From contig NZ_AULK01000003.1 of the NCBI RefSeq assembly GCF_000419445.1, positions 1 to 64,000 of the forward strand: 64,000 nucleotides of DNA, given 5' to 3'. Positions 39,689 to 49,037 of this stretch are shown here, in pieces (position 1 is the stretch's first letter; the number at the start of each line of letters is the position of its first letter). The stretch comes from Gryllotalpicola ginsengisoli DSM 22003. Its GTDB lineage: Bacteria; Actinomycetota; Actinomycetes; Actinomycetales; Microbacteriaceae. The position numbers and the translations under genes are program-made. The notes below the pieces were generated by a model. The model worked only from the letters and a program-made list of their open reading frames with translations, was not told the DNA's origin and searched no databases.

Positions 39689-39775
39689 TGGTGCGCGAGG
39701 GGGGAGTTGAACCCCCACGCCCTCACGGGCACACGGACCTGAACCGTGCGCGTCTGCCTATTCCGCCACTCGCGC
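39689..39775 (-). tRNA. tRNA-Leu (anticodon CAG)
   Basis: Acceptor stem GCGCGAG (39775-39769) pairs with CTCGCGC (39699-39693); discriminator A and an encoded CCA follow. The anticodon arm CACGG-TTCAGGT-CCGTG gives anticodon CAG. A long variable arm (TGCCCGTGAGGGCGT) marks it as class II tRNA-Leu. Length is 87 nt including CCA. Confidence 0.95.
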
Positions 39776-39918
39776 GAGATCAGTCGCCGACGTCGAACGT
39801 CAACCTGCAAGAAGATAGCACGCAGCGCGGGCGATCGCCATTCGAGGGCACGTTGCCAGGGCCCGCGGAAGACCCGGCCGCTAACATGCAACAGCAGGAC
39901 CACACGACAGGGAGATCC

Positions 39919-40668
39919 GTGGGCTTTCTGGACAACTTCGAGAAAGGGCTTGAGCGCGCCGTCAACATGGCGTTCGCCAAGACCTTCCGTTCGGGGCTGC
40001 AGCCGGTCGAGCTCACCAGCGCCCTGCGGCGCGAGATGGACACCAAGGCGGCCGTCGTCGCCCGCGACCGCATCCTCACCCCCAACTCCTTCACCCTGCG
40101 CCTGGCGCCCGCCGACTACGAGCGGATGAGCCGCATGGGCGGTGCGCTCACCGACGAGCTCACCTCCTTCGTGCAGAAGCACGCCCGCGCGCAGCACTAC
40201 GCCTTCGCCGGCGCCGTCTCGGTCGAGCTGCAGTCCGACACCGGTCTCAGCACCGGCGTGCTCGAGGTCGACTCCGGCAACGTCAAGCAGGACGTGCGCT
40301 GGAGCCCGGTCGTCGACGTCAATGGCAAGCGGCATCCGCTCACCCATGCCCGCACCGTGATCGGGCGCGGGTCGGAGGCCGACATCACCGTCGACGACAC
40401 CGGCATCAGCCGCCGCCACGTCGAGATCGCCTGGGACGGCAATCGCGCGCAGGCCCGCGACCTCGGCTCCACCAACGGCTCCAAGCTCAACGACCGGCCC
40501 CTGTCCACCGCCGTGCTGAGCCCCGGCGACGTGATCACCGCCGGGCGCACCCGCATCGTCTTCGACGTCGTGCCGCAGGCCGCCGGCCGCCGCGCCCCCG
40601 GAACGCCGGCCCCGGGTCGCCGCCGGGACGCGGCACCGCAGCCGGGCGGGTTCTGGAGCGAGCCGTGA
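39919..40668 (+). CDS. fhaA: FHA-domain protein FhaA (DUF3662-FHA)
   Basis: The GTG at 39919 follows AGGGAG; the product is 249 residues. The N-terminal DUF3662 domain (about residues 1-120) begins GFLDNFEKGLERAVNMAFAK, with LQPVELTSALRREMDTKA. The C-terminal FHA domain (about 145-235) has IGRGSEADITVDDTGISRRH and DLGSTNGSKLN, whose R, S and N residues bind phosphothreonine. FhaA links PknB signalling to peptidoglycan synthesis in actinobacteria. It is first in the fha-pstP-rodA-pbpA-pkn operon. Confidence 0.92.
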   Translation: MGFLDNFEKGLERAVNMAFAKTFRSGLQPVELTSALRREMDTKAAVVARDRILTPNSFTLRLAPADYERMSRMGGALTDELTSFVQKHARAQHYAFAGAVSVELQSDTGLSTGVLEVDSGNVKQDVRWSPVVDVNGKRHPLTHARTVIGRGSEADITVDDTGISRRHVEIAWDGNRAQARDLGSTNGSKLNDRPLSTAVLSPGDVITAGRTRIVFDVVPQAAGRRAPGTPAPGRRRDAAPQPGGFWSEP

Positions 40669-41369
40669 ACGCGAGTTCGCTGACCCTGCTGGTGCTGCGC
40701 ATCGGCTTCCTCATCGTGCTCTGGTCGTTCGTGTTCGTCATCGTCTACACGCTGCGCAGCGACCTGTTCGGGCCGCGCGCGAAGAGACTGCCGGATGACG
40801 CGGCCGGCGGCGCCCCCGCCGCGGGCGGCACCCCCCACGCCGCCCCGCCGGCCAGCCCCTCTGCCAACCCCGACGCCGCGCTCGGCGGCCTCTTCGCCGG
40901 TCTCGCCGCCGCCCCGACCGGCCCGGTGACCCCGGCGCGGCAGGCGCCCCCTGAGCCCCTGGGCTCCGACGACGAGCATCCGCTCGCCGGCCTCGCCATC
41001 GACCGCACCGGCTCCGTGCCGACCGTGCCCGGCGAGCCCACCGCGCCGACCGGCGGCCGGCAGAAGGCGACCGTGTTCAACGCCTCCAAGCTCGTCATCA
41101 CCGGCGGCCCGCGCGCAGGCGTCGAGTACGAACTGACCAACGAACCGCTCACCATCGGCCGCTCCAGCGAGTCCGGCCTGGTGATCCGCGACGACTACAC
41201 GAGCACGCATCACGCCCGGCTGATGCTGTGGAACAACGACTGGATGCTGCAGGACCTCGACTCCACCAACGGCACCTTCCTCGACGGCGAACGCGTCACC
41301 GCTCCCACGCAGGTGCCGCTCGACACGCCGATCAAGGTGGGCATGACGACGTTCGAGCTGCGGCGGTAA
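40665..41369 (+). CDS. fhaB: FHA-domain membrane protein FhaB
   Basis: A GTG start overlaps the fhaA stop by 4 nt (GTGA). The 234-residue protein has an N-terminal transmembrane helix (about residues 6-26, LVLRIGFLIVLWSFVFVIVY), a long Pro/Ala-rich linker and a C-terminal FHA domain (about 135-230; LTIGRSSESGLVIRDDYTST, HHARLM, DLDSTNGTFLDGE). A threonine in DDYTSTHH is a plausible kinase target. FhaB-type proteins bind phosphorylated partners in division and wall synthesis. Confidence 0.92.
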   Translation: MNASSLTLLVLRIGFLIVLWSFVFVIVYTLRSDLFGPRAKRLPDDAAGGAPAAGGTPHAAPPASPSANPDAALGGLFAGLAAAPTGPVTPARQAPPEPLGSDDEHPLAGLAIDRTGSVPTVPGEPTAPTGGRQKATVFNASKLVITGGPRAGVEYELTNEPLTIGRSSESGLVIRDDYTSTHHARLMLWNNDWMLQDLDSTNGTFLDGERVTAPTQVPLDTPIKVGMTTFELRR

Positions 41370-41373
41370 GCGC

Positions 41374-42612
41374 ATGGCGCCCAATACGCGGGGCGCCGCG
41401 GTCAGCAACGTCGGCCGCGTGCGCAGCAACAACCAGGACTCCGGCTACGCCGGGCACGACCTGTTCCTCGTCGCCGACGGCATGGGCGGCCACGCCGGCG
41501 GCGACGTGGCGAGCGCGATCGCCACCAACTACATCAAGCAGGTCGACCGTGAGTACGACGACCCCGAGGTCGCCCGGGAGACCCTCAAGAACGCCCTGCT
41601 CGAGGCCAACACGCGGCTCGCCGAGACCGTGTACGAGCATCCGGAGCTCACCGGCATGGGCACGACCGTGAGCGCGCTCATCCGGGTCGGCGACTACGTC
41701 GCCCTCGCCCACATCGGCGACAGCCGCATCTACCTCTGGCGCGACGGCGAGCTGTCCCAGATCTCCACGGATCACACCTTCGTGCAGCGCCTCGTCGACA
41801 CCGGCCGCATCACCGAGGAGGAGGCGCTCGTGCACCCGCGCCGCAGCGTGCTGATGCGCGTGCTCGGCGACGTCGACGCCCACCCCGAGGTCGACTCCTG
41901 GATCCTCGAGACGAAGCCCGGCGACCGCTGGCTGCTGTGCTCCGACGGACTCTCCGGCTTCGTCAAGAAGGAGCAGATCGCCCGCGCGCTGGGCAGCCAG
42001 GCCTCGCCCAAGACCGTCGCCGACCGGCTGCTGAAGGCGAGCCTCGACGCGGGCGCCCCCGACAACGTGACCGTCATCGTCGTCGACATCGACCGGGGCG
42101 ATCAGCCGCACGAGCCGCTCACCGTCGGCTCGGCGGCCGCCCCGCTGTCCTACGTCACCGACATCGAGCGCCCCCGCCCCGCACGCCTGCCGCTGCCGTC
42201 GCTGCTGCATCCGGCCCGGCCCGCGATCGAGCCGTCGCACTTCGAGCCGCAGACCCAGGACTACCTCGCCGAGCTCATCGAAGAGGACGAGCGCCGCCAC
42301 CGCCGGCGCCGCGCCTTCTGGCTCGGCTTCGCCATCATCGCCGCGCTCGCCCTCGCCGCGATCGTCGTGATCGGGTACCGCTGGACCCAGACCCGCTACT
42401 ACATCGGAGTCTCGGAGGGCGATGTGGCGATCTACCAGGGCGTGCAGCAGGATCTCGGGCCCTTCCCGCTCTCCCACGTCTACGCCCGCACGACCATCCC
42501 GGTCGACGAGCTGAGCGCCTTCGAGCGGCAGCAGATCCGGCAGACCATCGACGCCGGCAGCCTCGGCGACGCCGAGCGCATCGTCGAGCAGCTGGGGGGC
42601 GGCAATGGCTGA
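41374..42612 (+). CDS. pstP: PP2C-family Ser/Thr phosphatase PstP
   Basis: A 412-residue protein. The cytoplasmic PP2C domain (about residues 6-240) has NVGRVRSNNQDSGYAG, FLVADGMGGHAGGDVAS, GTTVSALIRVGDYVALAHIG DSR-type core, WLLCSDGLSGFV and DNVTVIVVDI; the metal-binding aspartates are all present. A transmembrane helix (about 318-340, FWLGFAIIAALALAAIVVIG) and a ~70-residue outside tail follow. PstP reverses PknA/PknB phosphorylation. It starts 4 nt after fhaB and overlaps the rodA start by 8 nt. Confidence 0.93.
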   Translation: MAPNTRGAAVSNVGRVRSNNQDSGYAGHDLFLVADGMGGHAGGDVASAIATNYIKQVDREYDDPEVARETLKNALLEANTRLAETVYEHPELTGMGTTVSALIRVGDYVALAHIGDSRIYLWRDGELSQISTDHTFVQRLVDTGRITEEEALVHPRRSVLMRVLGDVDAHPEVDSWILETKPGDRWLLCSDGLSGFVKKEQIARALGSQASPKTVADRLLKASLDAGAPDNVTVIVVDIDRGDQPHEPLTVGSAAAPLSYVTDIERPRPARLPLPSLLHPARPAIEPSHFEPQTQDYLAELIEEDERRHRRRRAFWLGFAIIAALALAAIVVIGYRWTQTRYYIGVSEGDVAIYQGVQQDLGPFPLSHVYARTTIPVDELSAFERQQIRQTIDAGSLGDAERIVEQLGGGNG

Positions 42613-44008
42613 GTCCACCCGCACCGGCTTCGTCGGCACGATGACGAGCGTCGTGCCGCGCATCCGGATGCCCCGGCGCCTGCGCAACCTCGAACTCGGC
42701 CTGCTCGTGTTCGCGTTCGCGATCGACGTGGCCGCCGAGGTGCTGGTGCAGCTCGGCACCAAGGGGCAGATCGACGGGTCGCTCGCCTTCTACGGCATCG
42801 CCCTCGGCGTGCTCGCCTTCGGCCTGCACATCACGCTGCGATTCACGGCGCCCGACGCCGACCCGTTCATCCTCCCGATCGCCACCGTGCTGAACGGCAT
42901 CGGCATCGCCGAGATCTACCGCATCGACATCCACAAGGCGGCGAGCGGATGGGATGCGGCATCCGTGCGCCAGATCGTGTGGACCGCGATCGCGATCGTG
43001 TGCGCGATCGTCGTCCTCGTCGTCGTGCGCAATCATCGGATGCTGCAGCGCTACACGTACCTGAGCGGCCTGCTGTCCCTCGTGCTCGTCTTCATCCCGC
43101 TGCTGCCCGTGATCGGGACGAAGAACGAGTCGGCGAAGGTGTGGATCCAGATCGGGCCGCTCAACTTTCAGCCCGGCGAGATCGCGAAGATCACGCTCGC
43201 GGTGTTCTTCGCCGGCTACCTCGTGCAGCGCCGCGAGTCGCTGGCCGCGGTCGGCACCCGGTTCCTCGGAGTGACCTTCCCGCGGGCGCGCGACCTCGGC
43301 CCGATCGCCGTGATCTGGCTGATGACGCTCGCGGTCATCCTGTTCGAGCGCGACCTCGGCACCGGTCTGCTCTACTTCGGCTTGTTCCTCGCCGTCATCT
43401 ACGTCGCCACAGGCCGCACCAGTTGGGCGCTGATGGGCGTGGCCGCCCTCGTCGGCGGCGCGTTCGCGGTCGACTGGCTCTCCTCGGTGCTGCCCAAGCT
43501 CGGCTACGTGCACGGCCGGTTCGAGAACTGGCTGCACCCGTTCTCGCAACACCAGTACGACTCGGTCGGCGGCAGCGGTCAGCTCGTGCAGGGCCTGTTC
43601 GGGCTCGCCCACGGCGGCCTGCTCGGCACGGGGCTCGGGCAGGGGCAGCCGTACATCACGCCGGTCGCCGACAGCGACTACATCGTCGCCTCGATCGGCG
43701 AGGAACTCGGCCTGATCGGGCTGTTCGCCATCCTCGGGCTGTACATGATCTTCGTCGCGCGCGCGTTCCGCATCGGCTTCGCCAGTGAAGACGACTTCGG
43801 CAAGCTGCTGGCCGTCGGCCTCGGCTTCGTCGTCGCGCTGCAGACCTTCGTCGTCATCGGCGGCATCACCAGGGTGATCCCGGTGACCGGGCTGACCGCG
43901 CCGTTCCTGGCGGCCGGCGGCTCGTCGCTCGTGGCGAACTGGGTGATCTCGGCGCTTCTGCTGAGGTTGTCCGACACCGTCCGCAACCAACCGAGGCAGG
44001 CGTCGTGA
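42605..44008 (+). CDS. rodA: FtsW/RodA/SpoVE-family peptidoglycan polymerase RodA
   Basis: A 467-residue protein with about 12 transmembrane helices. The SEDS hallmarks are present: GPLNFQPGEIAKITLAVFFA, ILFERDLGTGLLYFGLFLAV, GGLLGTGLGQGQPYITPVAD, SDYIVASIGEELGLIG and IPVTGLTAPFLAAGGSSLVA. It polymerises lipid II glycan chains during elongation together with the class B PBP encoded next. It overlaps pbpA by 4 nt. Confidence 0.93.
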   Translation: MAESTRTGFVGTMTSVVPRIRMPRRLRNLELGLLVFAFAIDVAAEVLVQLGTKGQIDGSLAFYGIALGVLAFGLHITLRFTAPDADPFILPIATVLNGIGIAEIYRIDIHKAASGWDAASVRQIVWTAIAIVCAIVVLVVVRNHRMLQRYTYLSGLLSLVLVFIPLLPVIGTKNESAKVWIQIGPLNFQPGEIAKITLAVFFAGYLVQRRESLAAVGTRFLGVTFPRARDLGPIAVIWLMTLAVILFERDLGTGLLYFGLFLAVIYVATGRTSWALMGVAALVGGAFAVDWLSSVLPKLGYVHGRFENWLHPFSQHQYDSVGGSGQLVQGLFGLAHGGLLGTGLGQGQPYITPVADSDYIVASIGEELGLIGLFAILGLYMIFVARAFRIGFASEDDFGKLLAVGLGFVVALQTFVVIGGITRVIPVTGLTAPFLAAGGSSLVANWVISALLLRLSDTVRNQPRQAS

Positions 44009-45465
44009 ACAGAGAACTCAAACGGGTCAGCGTGGTCGTGCTGATGATGTTCGTCGCGCTCTTCGTGGCGTCATCCGCCATCCAGGTCGGCTACGCCGAC
44101 GCGCTGGGCAACGACCCGCGCAACACCCGCGCCATCAACGACAGCTACAACGTGCAGCGCGGCTCGATCATCGTCGACGGCAAGGCGATCGCCGAGTCGC
44201 GCCCGAGCGACGACCGCTACAAGTACCAGCGGGTCTACACGAACGGCGAACTGTACTCGTCGGTGACGGGCTATCTGTCCTCGGTCACGGGTGCCGCCAC
44301 CGGCATCGAGTCGGCCATGAACCAGGAGCTGTCCGGAACCTCCGCCTCGGACTTCTTCACCCGCCTCAAGAACACCTTCACCGGCAAGCACCCGCAGGGC
44401 AACTCGGTCGAGCTGACCATCGACCCCGTCGCGCAGCGCGCCGCCTTCGAGGCGCTCGGCAATCTGCAGGGCTCGGTCGTCGTCGAGGAGGTCAAGACCG
44501 GCCGCATCCTCGCCATGGTGTCGAAGCCCGACTACGACCCCAACCAGCTGGCCGTGCACGACTACTCCGCCTACCTGAAGGCGTATCAGCAGCTCGAGTC
44601 GCAGGACGGCTCCCCGCTGGTGAACAAGGCCATCACCGACCTGAACCCGCCCGGGTCGACGTTCAAGCCGGTGGTGACCTCCGCCGCCCTCTCGTCGGGC
44701 AAGTACACGAAGGACAGCACCTTCCCGAACCCGTCGAGCTACCAGCTGCCCGGCACGTCGACCGTGATCCACAACGACACCGGCGCCGCCTGCAGCGGCG
44801 GGTCGAAGGGCAAGGTCTCGATCGAGATGGCGCAGATCTGGAGCTGCAACATCCCCTTCGCCGAGCTCGGGCTCAAGGTCGGGTCGGACGCGATCAAGAA
44901 GCAGGCCGAGGCATACGGATGGGGCCACCAGTTCGAGATCCCCATGACGGTGTCGACCAGCCAGTACCCCGGCTACGACGACCCGGCGGAAGTGGCGCAG
45001 AGCGCGTTCGGTCAGCAGAGCGACCGCGCGACCGCGCTGCAGATCTGCATGGACTCCGCGGCGATCGCCAACGGCGGCGTGGTGATGGAGCCGAACCTCG
45101 TCGAGTCGGTGATCACGCCCGACCTGCAGAAGCAGCAGCAGTTCTCGCCGACCGAGTACGGCCGCGCCACGAGCGAGTCCGTCGCCAAGACCGTTACACA
45201 GATGATGGTCAGGGGGGTCAATGAAGGCACCGGGACGAATGCGAGAATCAATGGTGTCAGCGTGGCGGGCAAGACGGGAACGGCCCAGAACGGTGAGGGC
45301 GACCCGTACACCTTGTGGTTCACGGGCTTCGCGCCGGCTGACAACCCCGATATCGCGATCTCGGTCGTGGTCGAAGACGGGGGCGGACTCGGTCAGAGCG
45401 GCACGGGCAACAGCGTGGCCGCGCCGATCGCACGAACTGTACTTGAGGCGGTGCTGAACGAATGA
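44005..45465 (+). CDS. pbpA: Class B penicillin-binding protein PbpA
   Basis: A 486-residue protein with an N-terminal membrane anchor (about residues 8-27), a dimerisation/pedestal region (about 40-150) and a transpeptidase domain. Active-site motifs are S218-TFK (PPGSTFKP), S280-CN (IWSCNIPF) and K423-TG (AGKTGTAQ). It cross-links peptidoglycan outside the membrane. The start overlaps rodA, and the stop overlaps the kinase gene by 4 nt. Confidence 0.93.
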   Translation: MNRELKRVSVVVLMMFVALFVASSAIQVGYADALGNDPRNTRAINDSYNVQRGSIIVDGKAIAESRPSDDRYKYQRVYTNGELYSSVTGYLSSVTGAATGIESAMNQELSGTSASDFFTRLKNTFTGKHPQGNSVELTIDPVAQRAAFEALGNLQGSVVVEEVKTGRILAMVSKPDYDPNQLAVHDYSAYLKAYQQLESQDGSPLVNKAITDLNPPGSTFKPVVTSAALSSGKYTKDSTFPNPSSYQLPGTSTVIHNDTGAACSGGSKGKVSIEMAQIWSCNIPFAELGLKVGSDAIKKQAEAYGWGHQFEIPMTVSTSQYPGYDDPAEVAQSAFGQQSDRATALQICMDSAAIANGGVVMEPNLVESVITPDLQKQQQFSPTEYGRATSESVAKTVTQMMVRGVNEGTGTNARINGVSVAGKTGTAQNGEGDPYTLWFTGFAPADNPDIAISVVVEDGGGLGQSGTGNSVAAPIARTVLEAVLNE

Positions 45466-47273
45466 GACCCACGGCAGGACTCACCTTCGGTGGGCGGTAC
45501 GAGCTGCAGTCGCGGATCGCGATCGGCGGCATGGGCGAAGTGTGGCAGGCCACCGACCTCGTGATCGGGCGCACCGTCGCGATCAAGATCCTGAAGGACG
45601 AATACCTCGGCGATCCGGCCTTCCTCGAGCGCTTCCGCACCGAGGCCCGGCATGCGGCCCTGGTGAACCACGAGGGCATCGCGAACGTCTTCGACTACGG
45701 CGAGGAAGAGGGCAGCGCCTTCCTGGTCATGGAGCTCGTGCCCGGTGAGGCGCTCTCCTCGATCCTCGAACGCGAGGGCCACCTGTCGGCTGACAAGACG
45801 CTCGACATCGTCGCGCAGACCGCCGCCGCGCTGCAGGCCGCGCACCAGGCCGGCCTCGTGCACCGCGACATCAAGCCCGGCAACCTGCTGATCACCCCCG
45901 AGGGCCGGGTCAAGATCACCGACTTCGGCATCGCCCGCGTGGCCGACCAGGTTCCGCTCACCGCGACCGGTCAGGTCATGGGCACGGTGCAGTACCTCTC
46001 GCCCGAGCAGGCCAGCGGCCACCCGGCATCCCCCGCCACCGACATCTACTCGCTCGGCATCGTCGCCTATGAGGCGGTCGCGGGCCGCCGGCCGTTCACG
46101 GGCGAGTCGCAGGTGGCGATCGCCATGGCGCAGATCAACGAAGCGCCGCCCGAGCTGCCCACCTCGATCCCCGAGCCGGTGCGCAACCTGATCATGTCGT
46201 GCATCGCCAAGAACCCGGCCGACCGGCCGGCGACCGCTGCGAACCTGTCGCGCGCCGCCCAGGCGCTGCGCCGCGGCGACGTCGCGGCGGCGGCCGCCGC
46301 CGTCCCGGCGGTGCTCGGCGGCGAGGGCGCGACCGCGGCCACGATGCTGCTGCCCTCGACGAGCGCGGCGCCCACGCAGGCCACCACGATGTACCCGCAG
46401 CAGCCGACGGTGCTGGTTCCGGCGACCGCCCCCGCCCCGACGCCCACCCGCGCGGAGGCCCGGCAGACCAAGAAGCGGAACCCGTGGACGGTGCCGCTGA
46501 TCATCCTGATCCTGATCCTCATCGGCGCCCTGGTGTGGTCGCTGATCAACTTCTTCGGTCAGGACAAGGCGTCCTCGCCGACCTCGAGCAAGCCGGCGGC
46601 GAGCCCGAGCCGCACCTCCGAGAGCCCGACGCCGAGTCAGACCGCGACGCAGGCCACGCGCGGCATGATCGATCCCGACGACTACATCGGCCTCACCGCC
46701 GACGAGGCCAGGCAGAAGCTCGCGGCCGGCGGATGGACCAACGTGCAGGTGCTCACCGGTGACCCGGCCACCGACCCCTCGCAGGTCGGCCTCGTGTACG
46801 AGATCAACCCGACCCAGTCGGTGCCGTTCGACGAGCAGATCACGCTCTCGGTCTACGCCGACCTGGTGAAACCCAACGCGCCGTCGTCGGCCCCGACGAT
46901 CCAGAGCCAGAGCGACGACCCGGCCGTGCCGGGCACGCAGTTCGCCTTCGCGTTCAACAAGGCCGACTCCTGCCCCTCCGGTCAGACCCTGACCGGCCGC
47001 AACCTCTACGTCGACGGGACGAAGGTCGCCTCGGTCGACGGGTCGACCGGCGCCGCCAACTGGACCGTCCCGGATGAGGATGCCGGCAAGACTGTCAGCG
47101 TCGCCTACTCCATGGTGTGCGCGGGCCAGAACGAGTCGGGCCACTCCCCGGCTCTGCGGGTGCCGATCAGCGACCCGTCGAGCGAGACCTCCACCCCCAC
47201 TCCGTCGACGAGCTCTTCGGGGAGTGCGAGCTCCGGAAATGAATCCGATAACGGGGCCGGCGTGACGCCGTGA
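45462..47273 (+). CDS. pknA: Membrane Ser/Thr protein kinase PknA-like, with one PASTA domain
   Basis: A 603-residue protein. The kinase domain (about residues 8-275) has G-loop AIGGMGEVW, VAIKILKDE with the ATP lysine, HRDIKPGNLL, DFGIA and GTVQYLSPEQ. A transmembrane helix (about 345-365, VPLIILILILIGALVWSLIN) is followed by a Ser/Thr-rich linker, one PASTA domain (about 405-470; DYIGLTADEARQKLAAGGWT) and another extracytoplasmic region ending in a Ser-rich tail. It phosphorylates division and wall-synthesis proteins. Many PknA proteins lack PASTA; the order in the operon supports the name. Confidence 0.88.
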   Translation: MRPTAGLTFGGRYELQSRIAIGGMGEVWQATDLVIGRTVAIKILKDEYLGDPAFLERFRTEARHAALVNHEGIANVFDYGEEEGSAFLVMELVPGEALSSILEREGHLSADKTLDIVAQTAAALQAAHQAGLVHRDIKPGNLLITPEGRVKITDFGIARVADQVPLTATGQVMGTVQYLSPEQASGHPASPATDIYSLGIVAYEAVAGRRPFTGESQVAIAMAQINEAPPELPTSIPEPVRNLIMSCIAKNPADRPATAANLSRAAQALRRGDVAAAAAAVPAVLGGEGATAATMLLPSTSAAPTQATTMYPQQPTVLVPATAPAPTPTRAEARQTKKRNPWTVPLIILILILIGALVWSLINFFGQDKASSPTSSKPAASPSRTSESPTPSQTATQATRGMIDPDDYIGLTADEARQKLAAGGWTNVQVLTGDPATDPSQVGLVYEINPTQSVPFDEQITLSVYADLVKPNAPSSAPTIQSQSDDPAVPGTQFAFAFNKADSCPSGQTLTGRNLYVDGTKVASVDGSTGAANWTVPDEDAGKTVSVAYSMVCAGQNESGHSPALRVPISDPSSETSTPTPSTSSSGSASSGNESDNGAGVTP

Positions 47274-47301
47274 TCCTCCGCGACGCTCAGCTTCTCCTGA
47301 T

Positions 47302-47307
47302 TACACT
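47302..47307 (+). promoter_or_regulatory. -10 box before pknB
   Basis: TACACT in the pknA-pknB gap. It is 8 nt before an in-frame GTG at 47316 and 32 nt before the GTG at 47340 that has a proper AGGAG. A separate pknB promoter inside the operon is therefore likely. Confidence 0.4.
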
Positions 47308-47339
47308 TTCCCGCAGTGAGCACTGAACAGGAGACCCCC

Positions 47340-49034
47340 GTGACCGACCTCCGCCGGGTGATCGCCGGCCGGTACGAGGTCGGCGAGCTCCTGGGCCGGG
47401 GCGGCATGTCCGACGTGCACAAGGGTGTCGACACCCGGCTCGGCCGCACCGTCGCGATCAAACTGCTCAAGCCGCAGCTGGCCACCGATCCGGCCTTCCG
47501 CACCCGCTTCCGTCAGGAGGCGCAGGCGGCGGCCCGCATGGCGCATCCCACGATCGTGCGCGTGTTCGACGCCGGCGAAGACACCGTGCACGACGAGGAC
47601 GGCAACGAGGTGCAGGCGCCGTTCATCATCATGGAATACGTCGACGGCGTTCCCCTCGACGAGCTCATCGAGCGGGGCCCCATCGTTCCCGAGCACGCCA
47701 TCCGCCTCACCGAGGGCATCCTCACCGCGCTCGAGTACTCGCACCGCGCCGGGGTCGTGCACCGCGACATCAAGCCGGCCAATATCCTCATCACCCGCCA
47801 GGGCCAGGTGAAGGTCACCGACTTCGGCATCGCCCGGGCCATCAGCGAGACCAGCGCCTCGCTCTCCCAGACGACCGCCATCCTCGGCACCGCCAGCTAT
47901 TTCTCGCCCGAGCAGGCGCGCGGCGAGCAGGTCGACGCCCGCACCGACCTCTACTCCACCGGCGTGGTGCTGTTCGAGATGCTCACCGGCCGCCCGCCGT
48001 TCCGTGGCGAGACCCCGGTGCAGGTCGCCTACCAGCACATCAGCGAGATCCCGGTCAAGCCGTCGAGCCTCAACCCCAAGGTCTCGCCGGCCCTCGACGC
48101 CGTCGAGCGCAAGGCCCTGCAGAAGGACCGCTTCGAGCGCTACCAGACCGCCGCCGAGTTCCGGGCCGACCTCGAGGTCGCCGCATCCGGCCGCGTCCCG
48201 CGCGCGCCCAAGAGCAACGCGCCCGCCGACCTGCTCTTCGCTCCGCCGCCGGCGCCCGTCTCCAAGGTCGAGGCGTCCTTCCGCCAGCTCGCCGACGACA
48301 GCCGGCAGCCCCGCACGCAGAGCCGCCCGCCCGCGCTGTGGATCATCGCCGGCGTGCTCACCGTCATGGCCGTGATCGCCGCGCTGCTCATCGCGATCAT
48401 GAACCAGAACCCGAGCCAGGTCATCAGCGACACCTCGACCACGGTCCCCTCGATCGCCGGTGAGCCGCTCGCCCAGGCCAAGCAGGCTCTCACCGACGCC
48501 GACCTCAAGATGGTCGTCGAGTACGAGGCCAGCGACACGCAGGACAAGGGCACGGTGATCCGCAGCGACCCCGACGAGGGCTTCGTGGCGACCAAGGGCA
48601 CCGAGGTCACCGTGTTCGTCTCCTCGGGTCAGGCGACCGTCACGGTTCCCGACGTGACGGGCATGTCCGACAAGGACGCGCAGAAGAAGCTGACGGATGC
48701 CGGGTTCCAGATCGGCTTCGTCCGCCTGGCCGACTCCGCCACCGAGCCCTCCGGAACGGTGCTGTCGACCGATCCCGCCAAGAACACGCAGGCCCACAAG
48801 GGCGACACCGTCGACCTGACCGAGTCGAACGGCAAGGTCTCGGTTCCCGATGTGACGGGCCATTCGATGCAGGACGCCCAGCAGGAGCTGAGCGCTCTCG
48901 GCTTGCAGGTCGACGCGCCGCAGCCGGACAGCAGCTGCAAGGTGCAGGCAGGAACGCCGGTCATCCGGCAGTCGATCGTGGGCGATCAGCCGCAGGGCGC
49001 GGAGATCCAGCTCTACTACTGCTTCGGCGACTAG
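47340..49034 (+). CDS. pknB: Membrane Ser/Thr protein kinase PknB with PASTA domains
   Basis: The GTG at 47340 is chosen because of AGGAG 6 nt upstream; a leaderless GTG at 47316 would add 8 residues. The ~564-residue protein has a kinase domain (about residues 5-270; LLGRGGMSDVHKGVD, VAIKLLK, HRDIKPANILI, DFGIARA, GTASYFSPEQARG), a transmembrane helix (about 337-359, WIIAGVLTVMAVIAALLIAI) and three PASTA repeats (PSIAGEPLAQAKQAL, PDVTGMSDKDAQKKL, PDVTGHSMQDAQQEL) that sense muropeptides or lipid II. A Cys pair near the end may form a disulfide. It ends 3 nt from the convergent amidotransferase gene. Confidence 0.93.
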   Translation: MTDLRRVIAGRYEVGELLGRGGMSDVHKGVDTRLGRTVAIKLLKPQLATDPAFRTRFRQEAQAAARMAHPTIVRVFDAGEDTVHDEDGNEVQAPFIIMEYVDGVPLDELIERGPIVPEHAIRLTEGILTALEYSHRAGVVHRDIKPANILITRQGQVKVTDFGIARAISETSASLSQTTAILGTASYFSPEQARGEQVDARTDLYSTGVVLFEMLTGRPPFRGETPVQVAYQHISEIPVKPSSLNPKVSPALDAVERKALQKDRFERYQTAAEFRADLEVAASGRVPRAPKSNAPADLLFAPPPAPVSKVEASFRQLADDSRQPRTQSRPPALWIIAGVLTVMAVIAALLIAIMNQNPSQVISDTSTTVPSIAGEPLAQAKQALTDADLKMVVEYEASDTQDKGTVIRSDPDEGFVATKGTEVTVFVSSGQATVTVPDVTGMSDKDAQKKLTDAGFQIGFVRLADSATEPSGTVLSTDPAKNTQAHKGDTVDLTESNGKVSVPDVTGHSMQDAQQELSALGLQVDAPQPDSSCKVQAGTPVIRQSIVGDQPQGAEIQLYYCFGD

Positions 49035-49037
49035 GCG